Origin: Lumbricus terrestris
Taxonomy: Eukaryota; Annelida; Clitellata; Crassiclitellata; Lumbricidae
Length of the DNA stretch: 64,000 nucleotides
Reading direction: 5' to 3'
Assembly: GCA_949752735.1 (NCBI GenBank)
Contig: OX457037.1
Span: 934,001-998,000, forward strand
Shown: positions 1 to 10,109 of the stretch, one piece after another
How the letters are laid out: every line of letters begins with the position of its first letter
Numbering within the stretch: the stretch's first letter is position 1
Translations under genes and position numbers: made by a program
Notes under the pieces: model-generated
Database searches by the model: none
What the model was told of the DNA's origin: nothing
Seen by the model: the letters and a program-made list of their open reading frames with translations, nothing else

Positions 1-133
1 AATTACGAATGCAATTAACGATAGGCAGCTCATCAGACCAGGCTCCTTATTACCATCCACCTAAAACTCAAACCTATAGTAAACTTAAATAACCTGTTGT
101 AAGTTCCTGCAGTAAACGACTGTAAGCACTCAC

Positions 134-454
134 CTTCCGCTGAACAAGATGCGCTGAACTCTGGTGCATTTGTTGCAATGAATGGATATACAATCTCAGT
201 TGGTGCATTAAAAGCAATTGAGCAAGTAAAGTTTTCGGAATCGCCACTGGGTACTGTAATTTTTGAAGTAGATTGGAACACAAAGTAATCGATCCTCGTC
301 CTCTCAGGAGTGTCCGTAGAATGAAAGACGTCACCGATTGTCCATGTCATGTTAGCATAGATCGGATGCAATGTGCCATCGGCATAAAATATGGTGCACG
401 ATAGTTCGACTTCGTTCGGTGAATTTGCATTGCATGAACAAGCCGGAGGATTAC
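134..454 (-). CDS. Ig-like domain exon A (module 1) of the mucin-Ig gene
   Basis: This internal exon of 321 nt has 106 whole codons plus a split codon at each end. The acceptor is a pyrimidine-rich tract ending GACAG just right of 454, and the donor is GTGAGT just left of 134; both ends are phase 1. The peptide reads as an Ig-like fold: B-strand Cys19 (VELSC), C-strand Trp37 (MTW) and F-strand Cys77 (ENFTC), with extra cysteines at 5, 7 and 103. There are N-glycosylation sequons at NMT (34) and NFT (74). The first split codon, completed by the last base of exon B, gives Arg, so B joins A cleanly. It is probably an extracellular binding or spacer domain; no ligand can be inferred. The same peptide is encoded by 6450-6770. 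The gene continues left of the window. Confidence 0.8.
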
Positions 455-1708
455 CTGTCAAGGTCAACAACAGATATAAAAATAATTTTGTTTATTGAAA
501 TTTCGATAATGTCAAAAGTTTTCGTTCTCGATCGATGTTATTTTGTGGATGCAACAATAATTGTGGTTTCTTTCAATGCACGGATTCATACACACACAAC
601 GAGTTGAGAAAAGAGCACAACTTCAAAATACTTGCAATAAATTTGCATTCTAGAGATCGTTTTTAAAACTGGCACTAGCCTAACCATGCAGCACACTCAC
701 GGTGGTTCACACACAATTTGAATTCAAATAAATAAATTATTTAAATTGAGGACGGACTAACATAAATCAATGTGCCGCCAAAGTGAGAATATATACAACG
801 ATAATTATATGCCTAGTAATTTACCGAAATATTCAATCAGACGTTTTATTAGGCATAGGCCTATCGTTGAGGTTTTAGATGGAACATGTATACAGAATAG
901 GCAACAATGTTGTTTTTTTTATAATTCCCGCGTTCAGTACTGTTATATTTAAGTCTTCTAGGTTAAGATTATCCGGATACAAGGAGAGCAGCTGGAACAA
1001 GTTGATGCATTTGTGCATCTTGGATCTTTGATGACAGAGGACTCAGCTTGCAGTAAGGAAATCAAAGCAAGGTTGGGTAAAGGAAAAGAAACAATGACGT
1101 CATTGAAAAACATTTGGAAAAGTCATGGTATATCGGTGACAACGAAAGCAAGACTTATGAAGGCGTTGATATGGCCATTTGCAACTTATATGGCTGCGAA
1201 GGATGGGCAATCAAGAAATGTGATGAAAAGAGGATAAATGGTTTTGAAATGAAAGGGCTGAGACAAATATTAAGGGTTTCCTGGATGGCAAGGAGAACAA
1301 ACGAATGGGTTTTGGAAAAGATTGGCACAGAGCGACAACTACTAAGTATTATCAAAACAATAAAATTGATATACTTTGGTCATATTGTGAGGAAAGTGGG
1401 AACTGCAGGGAGAAATTATTATGCAGGGAACAACAGGAGGAGCACGTGCGCGTGGAAGACCGAGGGCCAATTGGATGGAGAATATAAGGTCTTGGACTGG
1501 TCTAAACATGTGTCAACTGATGAGGGCAGCCGAAGACAGAAACATTTGGAGACAGACAGTTCATGGTGCGGCTTAACTTCGGAGCGAAGATGGCTAAAGA
1601 CTAGGCAAGACGAGACAAGGTTAAGATAGTTAACGCATAATCTGAACTCAAGCAACTGCGTTAAAAATAAAAAGTGAAATCTAAATTGATTTAAACTGAA
1701 ATACTCAC
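455..1708 (-). other. Intron between Ig exons B and A (module 1)
   Basis: This intron has GT/AG ends. About 455-760 is a duplicate of 6771-7080: nearly identical up to 529, then clearly diverged with indels. The stretch 960-1640 is a plus-strand LINE relic, described separately. Nothing else recognisable was seen. Confidence 0.7.
960..1640 (+). mobile_element. Non-LTR retrotransposon relic, C-terminal RT region
   Basis: The plus-strand translation shows the connection/thumb and tail of a LINE reverse transcriptase. FVHLGSLMTEDSACSKEIKA (about 1006-1065) and RLMKALIWP occur in one frame. After a frameshift near 1190 come a degenerate YGCEGW (normally YGCETW), RQILRVSWMARRTNEWVLEKI and then IYFGHIVRKV. 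The matching order in intact family members is a YLGS motif, then the YGCETW, RISW..R.TNE and YFGH motifs. The frameshifts make it a dead 5'-truncated copy. It lies opposite to the host gene, inside its intron. I recognise the family by these motifs but cannot name the clade. Confidence 0.75.
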
Positions 1709-2029
1709 GGACGACAACGAGTTTTGCCGCTGTCCTGTTTTCATTGTTCGCACACTGTGCGATGTAGAGTCCAGAAGTTGAAGCGGGTTCTGCATTTGAT
1801 TGCGTGGTCGCGTCAAGTATTATTAGACCGCTTTGGTTAAGATAGAAGAATCCAGCGTATGAAGGATCGACGCTATCGCTGTAGCTGGAGATAAATATAT
1901 AGTCAAACTCGTTGCCAGTTGGAATGAATGACCACTGTGCGTTCCTAGGCTCAGCTGTTTGATTCATTAGTGTATACTCGTCCCCTTCGTAAACCGCCAA
2001 ATTCTCTAGATTCGGCAAGCACTCGTCAT
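1709..2029 (-). CDS. Ig-like domain exon B (module 1) of the mucin-Ig gene
   Basis: Exon of 321 nt, the same length as exon A, with the acceptor TTTCTATCAG right of 2029 and the donor GTGAGT left of 1709. Both ends are phase 1. The leftover A of the Thr-rich exon plus the first two bases AT gives Asn, followed by DECLPNLENL. The peptide has Trp32 (AQWSF) and a C-terminal edge GLYIAQCANN that looks like Ig F and G strands ending in KLVVV. The B-strand Cys expected near residue 20-22 is missing; the only cysteines are Cys3 and Cys92. Sequons are NQT (22), NQS (64) and NRT (97). Ig-like is the best guess but is weaker than for exon A. The copy at 10947-11267 differs at one residue. Confidence 0.75.
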
Positions 2030-2131
2030 CTGATAGAAATAAATCAGAAATTTGATATTATGTGCAATTAAATTTTGATTAAACACTTATATTGACACGG
2101 CATCAACAAAGTACAAAAAAACAGCAATCAG

Positions 2132-2286
2132 TATAAACTCAATGACTTTCATGTGAATGGTGCATATATCAGAGGATCAATCGAAAAAGGTCATTATTAT
2201 TATTATGGACCGCGGCGGCTGATGGATTTCGCCACAATTAAAACCGCCGCGGTCCATAATAATACATGAAAGTCATTGAGTTTATA
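2132..2286. repeat. Two nested inverted repeats (fold-back structure)
   Basis: The outer arms at 2132-2154 and 2264-2286 are inverted copies around AACTCAATGACTTTCATG. Inside, 2199-2218 and 2244-2263 form a perfect 20-bp stem with a GC-rich core (GGACCGCGGCGG) and a 25-nt loop. The layout suggests a small fold-back transposon or MITE; no convincing target-site duplication was seen. Confidence 0.8.
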
Positions 2287-2565
2287 AAGGCATGCACAAA
2301 ACTACCTAGTCGTCAGAAAGAGAGCAAGCAAACAACCACTCGGAGCTCCCAAAGTTGACAGTAACACCTTTGAGAGACTAAGTTCAGCATGCTAATTGAG
2401 AGAGCGAGATCCAAGTCAAGGGTGAAACACAGGTCAAGGAGGGTGAGGAAAATACCAATGTGAGCAAAAAACTGAGCAAGCTGGAGCAATTCAATGAAAA
2501 CCAAGCTGATCGGTCGTTGAGTGAAGATGAGTCTATAATTAGATTAGAAGTGTTTATCGGTGTCT

Positions 2566-3075
2566 CAGCCATCATCATCATCATGTCCATCCTCATTGCT
2601 GCGGATCGGAGCCAACGACGTCAGTTTCCTCCATCTCTCTCTGTCCCTTGCACTCCTTACACAATCCGCCATCGGCATTCCCATCCACTCCTCCACATCG
2701 TCCATCCAGCGTCTCCTTGGTCTACCTCGAGCCCTTTTTCCATCCACATATCCCTGACGTATGAAGGCCGGTAGATTGTCCGCTCTGACCATGTGTCCAA
2801 AGTAGTTCAACTTCTTTCTCTGCACCGCCTCCAACAGTCGCTGCTCCGGTTATAGATCCTCCAGTATAGACTCGTTTGCTCTGTACTCACGCCAGCTGAC
2901 TCTCGGCATCTTTCGATATCAGCTTTCGAGATGACGACATATATGTTTCGCAACCGTACAGCGCCACGGATCACACCAGTGACCTCATAAGTCTTAGTTT
3001 CAGTCCGGTTCCAGTAGCTCCATCCAGATCACAGTAAGCGATCCCATGGCAGTTCGCGTCTTAACCCAGTAGCGA
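2566..3075 (-). mobile_element. Non-LTR retrotransposon relic, RT C-terminus
   Basis: Minus-strand frames give, in order from about 3000 leftwards, LRLMRSLVWSVALYGCETY, MPRVSWREYRANESILEDL, KLNYFGHMVRAD, and GRPRRRWMDDVEEWMG followed by an Arg/Trp-rich end. This is the same motif order as the relics at 960-1640 and 9310-9835. A stop and a frame change lie between the second and third segments. On the element's strand the coding end runs into a short ATG/GAT trinucleotide run at 2566-2583, as expected for a LINE 3' tail. It has the same orientation as the host gene. Confidence 0.75.
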
Positions 3076-3782
3076 AAATCTTCTCGATATAGCTACATGT
3101 ACTTTAATGACCAAAGAGGATTACAGCAACACGAACCCGGTTTCTACACCGATATCGGAATTCCCTCACCACTCATTAATTTCAAAGTGGATCCGTCGAA
3201 ACCTCTTTCCGCTCAGCTCCCTCTATTAGATGTTCAAGCATTACTGCGAAAATTGGAATCTTAACAACCGCTATAAGCTTACTGTCCGAGATCAAAGTCT
3301 TTTAGTCGCAAAATGATCTGAGGGAGAGAATTTAAAGACCCACTCTCAGCAAGCTGGAGCAATTCAATGAAAATAATATTGTGTAAAGGAAATAATATTG
3401 CGTAATAGACTTTTGCAAAAGCCAACCAAATAGCTGCGTCCTCATTAAATAAAATAAAACTATCTTGCAACAGTACGGTAGCGGATAAGTTCAACGACGC
3501 CATAGTGGAGACCAGTATTCGTTGGCCACATGAATTTTAACTCATAACTCCGGATAACAGCTATTTACAATATTAAGAAGTAGGCTATTTATTACAAAAA
3601 TAGAATCACTCGAAAATTTGGATTATATCCATGTAGATGATGCTAAAAAACAGAAGATTTTAATTAAACTGAGAAGGGAAGATGTGGATTTGTCTTTAAC
3701 AACCTTGGTCGAAAAATTCAGCGTATTAAAAAGTCAACGAATAATTATTGTCAATCTTTAAAAATGACAATTTTAATGACGT

Positions 3783-3896
3783 TAAAATTGAACTGGGAGC
3801 AGTAGAAAAGTTTATGCAATTACCGCAATTATTACGATTTTTTAAAATAATCGCAGTAATTGCATAAACTTTTCGGCTGCTCCCAGTTCAATTTTA
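3783..3896. repeat. Long imperfect palindrome (MITE-like)
   Basis: The left arm 3783-3834 and right arm 3848-3896 are inverted copies with a few mismatches and a short AT-rich centre. The termini read TAAAATTGAACTGGGAGCAG and its complement. Flanking TA dinucleotides would fit a TA-target MITE, but this is uncertain. Confidence 0.75.
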
Positions 3897-4000
3897 TCGT
3901 TTATTTTATTTAATAGCATCTTTGGGAAAAAGCGATTCTGGAGCAAATCAATACAAAATTACAAGTAAGCTTTCAGCAAATCTGCTTCTTATAGACATAC

Positions 4001-5548
4001 TTGAAGGTGGAGTCGACTGCAGAGTTGTCAGAACCTCAGAACTTGCAGACGGTGGAATAGTAGCCGTGGTTGAAAACTCAGAAGAACTTGGCACAGTAGT
4101 TGCAGTAGTTGTCGCTGGCAGTGTAGCGGATGTCACTGGCGGAGTAGTAGTCATAGGAGGATTGATGCTAGTCGTCAGTGGCAGAGTAGCTGTCGCAGGC
4201 GTCTCAGAAATAGTTGTCGGTTGTTGTATAGAAGTTGTGAGTGCCTGATTAGAAGTTGTGGATGATTGTGCAGTTGTGAAAGTTTGACTGCTTGCTGTTG
4301 GTGGAAAAGTGGTAGTTGTTTGTGGTTGAGTGGTAGTTGTCGGTGGTAGGCTGGTAGTTGTCGATTGGAGGGTGGTAGTTGCCGGTGGGAGAGGGGCAGT
4401 TGTCGGTGGGAGGATGGAAGTTGTCGGTGGCAGGGTGGTAGCTGTCAGTGGTTGAGTGGTAGTTGTCATTGGTTGAGTGGTAGTTGTCGGTGGGAAAGTG
4501 GTAGTCGCCGGTGGGAGGGTGGTAGTTGTCGGTGGAAGAGTGCCAGTTGTCGGTGGGAGAGTGGTAGTTGTCGGTGGGAGGGTGGTAGTTGTCGGTTGGA
4601 GAGTGGCAGTTGTCGGTGAGAGAGTGGCAGTTGTCGGTGGGAGGGTGGTAGTTGTCGGTGGGAGAGTGGTAGTTGTCGGTGGGAGGGTGGTAGTTGTCGG
4701 TTGGAGAGTGGCAGTTGTCGGTGGGAGGGTGGTAGTTGTCGGTGGGAGAGTGGTAGTTGTCGGTGGGAGGGTGGTAGTTGTCGGTGGGAGAGTGGTAGTT
4801 GTCGGTGGGAGGGTGGTAGTTGTCGGTTGGAGAGTGGCAGTTGTCGGTGGGAGGGTGGTAGTTGTCGGTGGGAGAGTGGTAGTTGTCGGTGGGATGGTGG
4901 TAGTTGTCGGTTGGAGAGTGGCAGTTGTCGGAAGGAGGGAGGTTGTTGTCGGTGAGAAGGTAGTTGTCGGTGGGATGGTGGCAGTTGTCGGTGGAAGGGT
5001 GGTAGTTGTCGGTTGGATGGTGGTAATTGTCGGTGGGAGGGTGGTAGTTGTCGGTGGGAGAGTAGAAGGTGTCGGTGAAAGAGTGGTTGTTGTCGCTGGG
5101 AAAGTGGTAGTTGTTAGTGAAAGAGAGGTTGTTGTCGGTGGGAGAGTGGTTATTGTCGGTGGGAGAGTGGTAGTTGTCGGTGGGAGGGTGGCAGTTGTCG
5201 GTGGGAGTGTGGTAGTTGTCGGTGGGAGGGTGGTAGTTGTCGGTGGGAGGGTGGCAGTTGTCGGTGGGAGAGTGGTAGTAGTTGTTAGTGAGCGAGTGCT
5301 GGCTGTGGTGGGCGAAGTAGTAGTGTTTGGCGGTTGAGAGGTATCTGTTGTTGGCTTAGTAGAAGTTGTAAGTAGTCGAGCAGTTGTGATCGATGGGCGA
5401 ATAGTAGTAGTTAGTGACAGAGTAGTAGTTGTCGATGGTTGCTTAGCAGTTGACAGTGGTTGTGTTGTCGTTATCGGTGGCGGAGTTGTCGTTGTTGGAA
5501 TCGGAGTTGTTGTGGTTGTCATTGAGATTGTTGTTGGATAGGCGCAAA
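4001..5548 (-). CDS. Short Thr/Pro-rich mucin exon (module 1)
   Basis: Exon of 1548 nt. The acceptor CTTTTTAG lies right of 5548 and a consensus GTATGT donor left of 4001; both ends are phase 1. The upstream split codon joins exon A' as Val, giving [10 protein letters not shown]. The peptide of about 516 residues is nearly all Thr and Pro. A core at about 4300-5280 is a 24-bp tandem repeat coding TTTTLPPT, with Gln, Ala or Ser variants and a few in-frame indels. More degenerate Thr/Ser-rich stretches flank it. The end, [12 protein letters not shown], matches the giant exon's end (VLTTQQSTPSS), so the two exons are paralogous. It should be an extended, O-glycosylated stalk. The G/V-rich plus-strand frames over it are products of the repeat. 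Confidence 0.8.
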
Positions 5549-6449
5549 CTAAAAAGTAAATGTCGATGTTGTACCTTAAAATCAGTAATAGGTTTTCAAA
5601 GTGTTGGTCGATTAAGCTGTTTACATCCACAACATAATTATTATAAGCTATTTCCTAAATCCCTGACTCCTTTTAGAGAATTTTTAATTTTCATATTGTA
5701 TTGTCTCCTCCAAATGTTCTATCTTGCTCTTGCCAGTTCATTCGCATGATGTATTACTATTAACTTCCGTAAATCCAGTCCTTGCTCAGCGTAACTGCTC
5801 ACCATTGTTACTCGCCTTTATCTCCATTTTTAAACTGAGATTGCCTCAATTCCTCTTTCTAATAATTAAATCTGCCCAATTTAAGTGTCTACAAGTTGCA
5901 ACTTAAGCAAATTTAATCAGCCTCAAAATTCTCTCCAGAACAGCGAAGCCCAATCACTTTGATTCTTAGACCATTTCGTTTGACTGATAATTCAGAACTG
6001 AAAACTTCAGTCAATACACTCTCTACATCGGCGCAATGCCCGAGAACACTTTGGTGTCCTGGGTCAGACTTTCAATGATTATTCAAGTGGAGCTTTAAAA
6101 ATATGAAGTGTAATACAACGCTAAAGATTATGCGCAATTTTATTCTTGGTCGTTGCTTGTAACCACATTTCCCCTCTAGTTTCATTCTTCTTATTTCTTG
6201 GCTGATAATTGTCAGGCATGCTTTGGCAACCAAGCTGTAGATAATAATGTCCTAATGAGTTGACAACACATCAAAAATAGCTTAATATTTACTCACGTGG
6301 CTGTCTAACCGTGTGCAATTACGAATGCAATTAACGATAGGCAGCTCATCAGACCAGGCTCCTTATTACCATCCACCTAAAACTCAAACCTATAGTAAAC
6401 TTAAATAACCTGTTGTAAGTTCCTGCAGTAAACGACTGTAAGCACTCAC
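5549..6449 (-). other. Intron (or spacer) between Ig exon A' and the short Thr-rich exon
   Basis: AT-rich, non-repetitive sequence. If the two modules belong to one transcript this is a GT/AG phase-1 intron. If they are two genes, the 3' end of one and the 5' end of the other would have to lie here; I see no convincing signal-peptide exon or clear polyadenylation context. The right end (about 6317-6449) is the duplicate of 1-133. Confidence 0.6.
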
Positions 6450-6770
6450 CTTCCGCTGAACAAGATGCGCTGAACTCTGGTGCATTTGTTGCAATGAATG
6501 GATATACAATCTCAGTTGGTGCATTAAAAGCAATTGAGCAAGTAAAGTTCTCGGAATCGCCACTGGGTACTGTAATTTTTGAAGTAGATTGGAACACAAA
6601 GTAATCGATCCTCGTCCTCTCAGGAGTGTCCGTAGAGTGAAAGACGTCACCGATTGTCCATGTCATGTTAGCATAGATCGGATGCAATGTGCCATCGGCA
6701 TAAAATATGGTGCACGATAGTTCGACTTCGTTCGGTGAATTTGCATTGCATGAACAAGCCGGAGGATTAC
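6450..6770 (-). CDS. Ig-like domain exon A' (module 2) of the mucin-Ig gene
   Basis: Duplicate of the exon at 134-454, offset by 6316 bases, with the same splice sites, phases and encoded peptide. Only two synonymous differences occur, in a Glu and a His codon. The Cys19-Trp37-Cys77 Ig pattern, the two sequons and the extra cysteines are all kept. The last base G plus the first two bases of the 4001-5548 exon make a Val codon, so the splice from module 2 into module 1 keeps the frame. The retained splice sites and peptide argue that both copies are functional. Confidence 0.8.
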
Positions 6771-7085
6771 CTGTCAAGGTCAACAACAGACATAAAAATA
6801 ATTTTGTTTATTGAAATTTCGATAATGTCAAAAGTTTTCGTTCTCAAACAATATTTGTGGAGGCAACAACTGCCGTTTCTTTTTAGGCATGGATACATAT
6901 TACACAGGTCTATACACAAAGCGAGCTGTGATTAGAAAAAAGCATTAGGCTACTTCAAGACGCTAGCAATAAATTTCCATTCTTAAGATTGTTTTAAAAT
7001 TGGCAATAGCCAAACCATGCAGCACGTTCACGGTGGTTCACGCACAATTTGAATTAAAATAACACGAATTATCTACATTGAGAAA

Positions 7086-7240
7086 CAGTGGCGTAGCAAG
7101 GAATGTTCATGGGGGGGTTTTATGGCCGGAAACTATGTTTTTTGCTATTTTTCTTACTTAAAGGAAAATAACATTAAAAAAAACTTTTTCCGGAGCCAAT
7201 GGGGGGTTTAACCCCGAAACCCCCCTTGCCTACGCCACTG
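7086..7240. mobile_element. hAT-type MITE with 8-bp target-site duplication
   Basis: A 155-bp element with terminal inverted repeats, left CAGTGGCGTAGCAAGG and right ending CTTGCCTACGCCACTG. It is flanked on both sides by the perfect 8-bp duplication TTGAGAAA (7078-7085 and 7241-7248). The CAGTGGCGTAGC terminus and 8-bp duplication are typical of hAT non-autonomous elements. There is no coding capacity; inside are a G-run and a C-run near the two ends. The module 1 intron lacks it. Confidence 0.9.
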
Positions 7241-7644
7241 TTGAGAAAGGATTAGCATTAATCAATGCGCCGTCAAAGCGAAAACATTGCCTATATAAGC
7301 CTATGCATAGACTAATATTCTCCGAGAGTGATTCAATCAAACGTTTTCAAAGGTTATCGTTGAGGTTTTGGATGGAACAGAAAACCAAACGGGTAGGTCG
7401 ATATAAAATAAATTTCTAGTTTTCTAACTTCCGAGTCCAGCAGTGTAGGGTGTTACAAGATGGTCAGGGCGAGATAGACGCCTACCCCATTTAAAACGGA
7501 TGGAACGACACGTCGTTTTCGTGTTTTGGCTGTCTCATTGCATGCAGCGACATCTTGTGAACTTCCCTTAACGGTAGCCTAATGCTTCAGTATTCGAGAT
7601 ATTGACTCGATGAATAGATTTTCACTACCTATCGAAGCAGGACG

Positions 7645-7705
7645 TTTGGCGCCGCCGTTTTGGCGCCGCCGTTTTGGCGCCGGACGTTTTGGCGCCGGAA
7701 TTTTT
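7645..7705. repeat. Short GGCGCC-centred tandem repeat
   Basis: Four GGCGCC palindromes (five counting a diverged copy) are spaced by CGTTTT or similar, giving repeats of CGTTTTGGCGCCG. It stands out as GC-rich in an AT-rich intron. Probably part of a dispersed repeat. Confidence 0.7.
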
Positions 7706-7969
7706 GTCGCACTAATTATAGAGTATAAAATTATGATATTGTAGTTAGCTGTAGGAGGTTCACTTACGCACATTTTGAGGTAACTTTTGTAATGATCTCT
7801 CACGCCATTCAAAAGTTATGCCCGAATATTTAGCTAAAAATGTATGTGCGACATACATACCTCACGCGATCTGAAAGGGTCAATTCCTGGTCCAAAATGA
7901 TATTATAATTATTAGTACTAGGTAATACTACTATTGGAGGCATAATTATAGTATCTGGGACCGACGAGT

Positions 7970-8110
7970 CGGTAAGGTTCAGGTTTAGGGGTCGTGAGGG
8001 TCGATTAGGGTCAGATTAAGCGTCGTGATGGAAGGTTTGGCCAAGTAAGGCGTCGTGATGGTCGGTTAGGTCAGCTTAGGCGTTGTGAGGGTCGGTTAGG
8101 GTCAGGACTA
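7970..8110. repeat. Degenerate tandem repeat with TTAGGG-like cores
   Basis: Three to four imperfect units of about 35-45 bp share GTCGTGAGGGTCG or GTCGTGATGG and GGTTAGGGTCAG. The TTAGGG cores are too dispersed to be an interstitial telomere array. No flanking duplication was seen. Confidence 0.55.
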
Positions 8111-8829
8111 CGGCTAGTGCCGTCATTCGACTATAAGTTTGACTAGGCCTATAAGTTTGCCCTGGTAGAAACATCATAATATAGGCTCTACACATTGCTG
8201 CTAATGATCGTACTTCTGAATGAAACTTGAAAAATAAATATTAAACCCAGTTCGATCACATCGTACTGATGCATTTATTCACGCGTCTTGTAAGCTGAAC
8301 CGGAAACAAGCTGCTAAGAGCAATGATAGTTAGCGGCCCAAAGCGTCACGTACCGACGTTTGATATGCGTAGCCTAGGTGCGCTTTTAGGGTTTATGAAT
8401 CTGCCTAATTTTCTCTCTAACCATATGCAGCACCCAATCTCGTATTGCAGCGTCTATTTTTTAGTTATTTCGGTGGAAGTGTAAAAGGGAATCACCAAAC
8501 TTCAGGCATGGCAGCAGTGTCAATGTTTGATGGGTTGCAAACTCGCCCAGGCAATCTCCCTCCTTCAGCACCACAGCACTACCCCTCAACATCCTTTCAC
8601 CAGGATTACAGTCATTCCGTGAAAAATCTTCATCTTTTCTGTAACAGGCAGTTGGTAACATAACAGTCACAGACCATCAGCCTCATATGAAAGGTACTAA
8701 GTACTGGCGATTTTCTAGGACAACCGTGGCAGCAACGCTGATCTCCTATTATAGTCTAATAGTCAACTGAATCGTATTTTCCTAGATCAATCAAAATTGA
8801 CATATCTTGTCCGGAAGTTTCAGCAGCAA

Positions 8830-9130
8830 GAGCAGCTATCCATGCCTTTGAGTGAAGAATGACCCCAAATCCCATAAATGGATGTGAGTGTCTTCCTTCT
8901 TCCTTTCATTGAATACGTCATGCTGATTGCTGAATCGGTATATTTTGATGGCATAAAGTGGCATAGCATGGTAAATTGGGCTCTCCAGTTTCTTTTTGAA
9001 GACTGACTTGCAAGGACAACCGTTGACACCTCAATTAGCTCTTGGTAGTCATATCCGACTGTATTTTCAGAGACTACTTGAGAAATCTGAATGCTCTACC
9101 ATGGGAAGTTTCAGTAACGGATCCGACTTC
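8830..9130 (-). pseudogene. Possible degenerate transposon coding relic
   Basis: Minus-strand frames give a stretch reading YDYQELIEVS followed, in a neighbouring frame, by YHAMPLYAIKIYRF and NQHDVF, which together look like one frameshifted protein. It faintly resembles an uncharacterised transposon-linked protein family I have seen in invertebrate genomes, but I cannot name it and the resemblance is from memory. The alternative is chance open frame. Confidence 0.3.
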
Positions 9131-9309
9131 TAGTACTCAGATGTTGTCACGTGGTGTAGCTCCATTCCATACAGCTTTAAATCTCTGAGAGATTGGATTG
9201 TAATCATGGTGATTGGTGAATTGAAGGACGACAACGCAATATAAAGATTTTGTCTAAAGTCAACTTCAGCACACGACATGGTTGAGGTTTCTGACCAGGC
9301 TATTCTTCT

Positions 9310-9835
9310 TCTCTAGGTCTGCTGCCTCTCGGCAGGTCCAGATGCCCAACGACGCCACTCTTCTCGGTGTTGTGCCTTTTCTTTAAGTTTCCCATATCCA
9401 TCCTTCATCATCCAGTCCAAGAACTTTTCCCCCGGTCTTCCTCTTCCCCTCTTCCCCTCCATTTTGCCCTCCACTATGTCTCTTTGCAAGGAGTTGCCTC
9501 TCAGTATATGTCCCATCCAGTTCTTCTGCCTTGTTATAATTGTATTCATCAAGGATCTTTCCTCTTCCACCTTTTTCAATACTTCTTCGTTTGATTTATG
9601 CTCTGTCCAGCTGACCCTTTCCATCCTTCTCCATATCCACATCTCGAACGCTTCTATTCGTTTGACATCCTCCTTTCTCATCGTCCAGGTCTCTGCTCCG
9701 TACAGTGTGACGCTCCAGATCAGTGCCTTGACCATTCTTTTCTTGATGTCTCGATTCAATCCTCCTTTCAATAGCTCCTTCCTTTTCGTGAACGCTTCTT
9801 TCCCCATCGCTATCCAGGCTATAAGGCATCAATAT
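9310..9835 (-). mobile_element. 5'-truncated LINE, RT C-terminal 164 codons open
   Basis: One uninterrupted minus-strand frame of 164 codons ends at a stop at 9313. It carries RMVKALIWSVTLYGAETW, EMWIWRRMERVSWTEHKSN, KNWMGHILR and GRGRPGEKFLDWMM, the best preserved example here of the family also seen at 960-1640 and 2566-3075. It lacks the catalytic RT core and the endonuclease, so it is a dead 5'-truncated insertion, but being open for 164 codons it looks younger than the others. It is in the host gene's orientation within the intron. Confidence 0.8.
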
Positions 9836-10109
9836 TTCTAGCTAATGCAACTACATGTATATGGTAATATTTCTATGTCAATGAGCACCGCCTTCCAGTT
9901 GGACTAGGAAGTCGAAATTTGGTCTCAATGATACTATTGACAAATTCAAAAAATTTAGAGGGTGCCCTGGTATTTGAACTTTACTTTTTTTGAAGCACCC
10001 TACTACGAGCATCTTGTAGTATGGAGTTCCTAAGAAACCCTGCTTGAAGAAGCTACTTATATTTTAATTTACCTACAAATGATCTTATTGAATTAACTTC
10101 TATAGTCGT

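Larger units (their letters stand above)
2030..4000 (-). other. Intron between the short Thr-rich exon and Ig exon B
   Basis: The donor GTATGT lies immediately left of 4001 and the acceptor CAG ends at 2030. It holds a palindrome at 2132-2286, a LINE relic at 2566-3075, a 26-bp direct repeat (2475-2500 and 3349-3374) and a second palindrome at 3783-3896. Nothing recognisable was seen in 2287-2470, 3080-3340 or 3380-3780. Confidence 0.7.

Noticed and set aside
7970..8110. Interstitial telomere array
   Set aside because: TTAGGG occurs only as isolated cores inside longer degenerate units.
8445..8670. Overlapping 70-codon open frames on both strands
   Set aside because: No recognisable motif, no conserved codon pattern and no splice context; likely chance.
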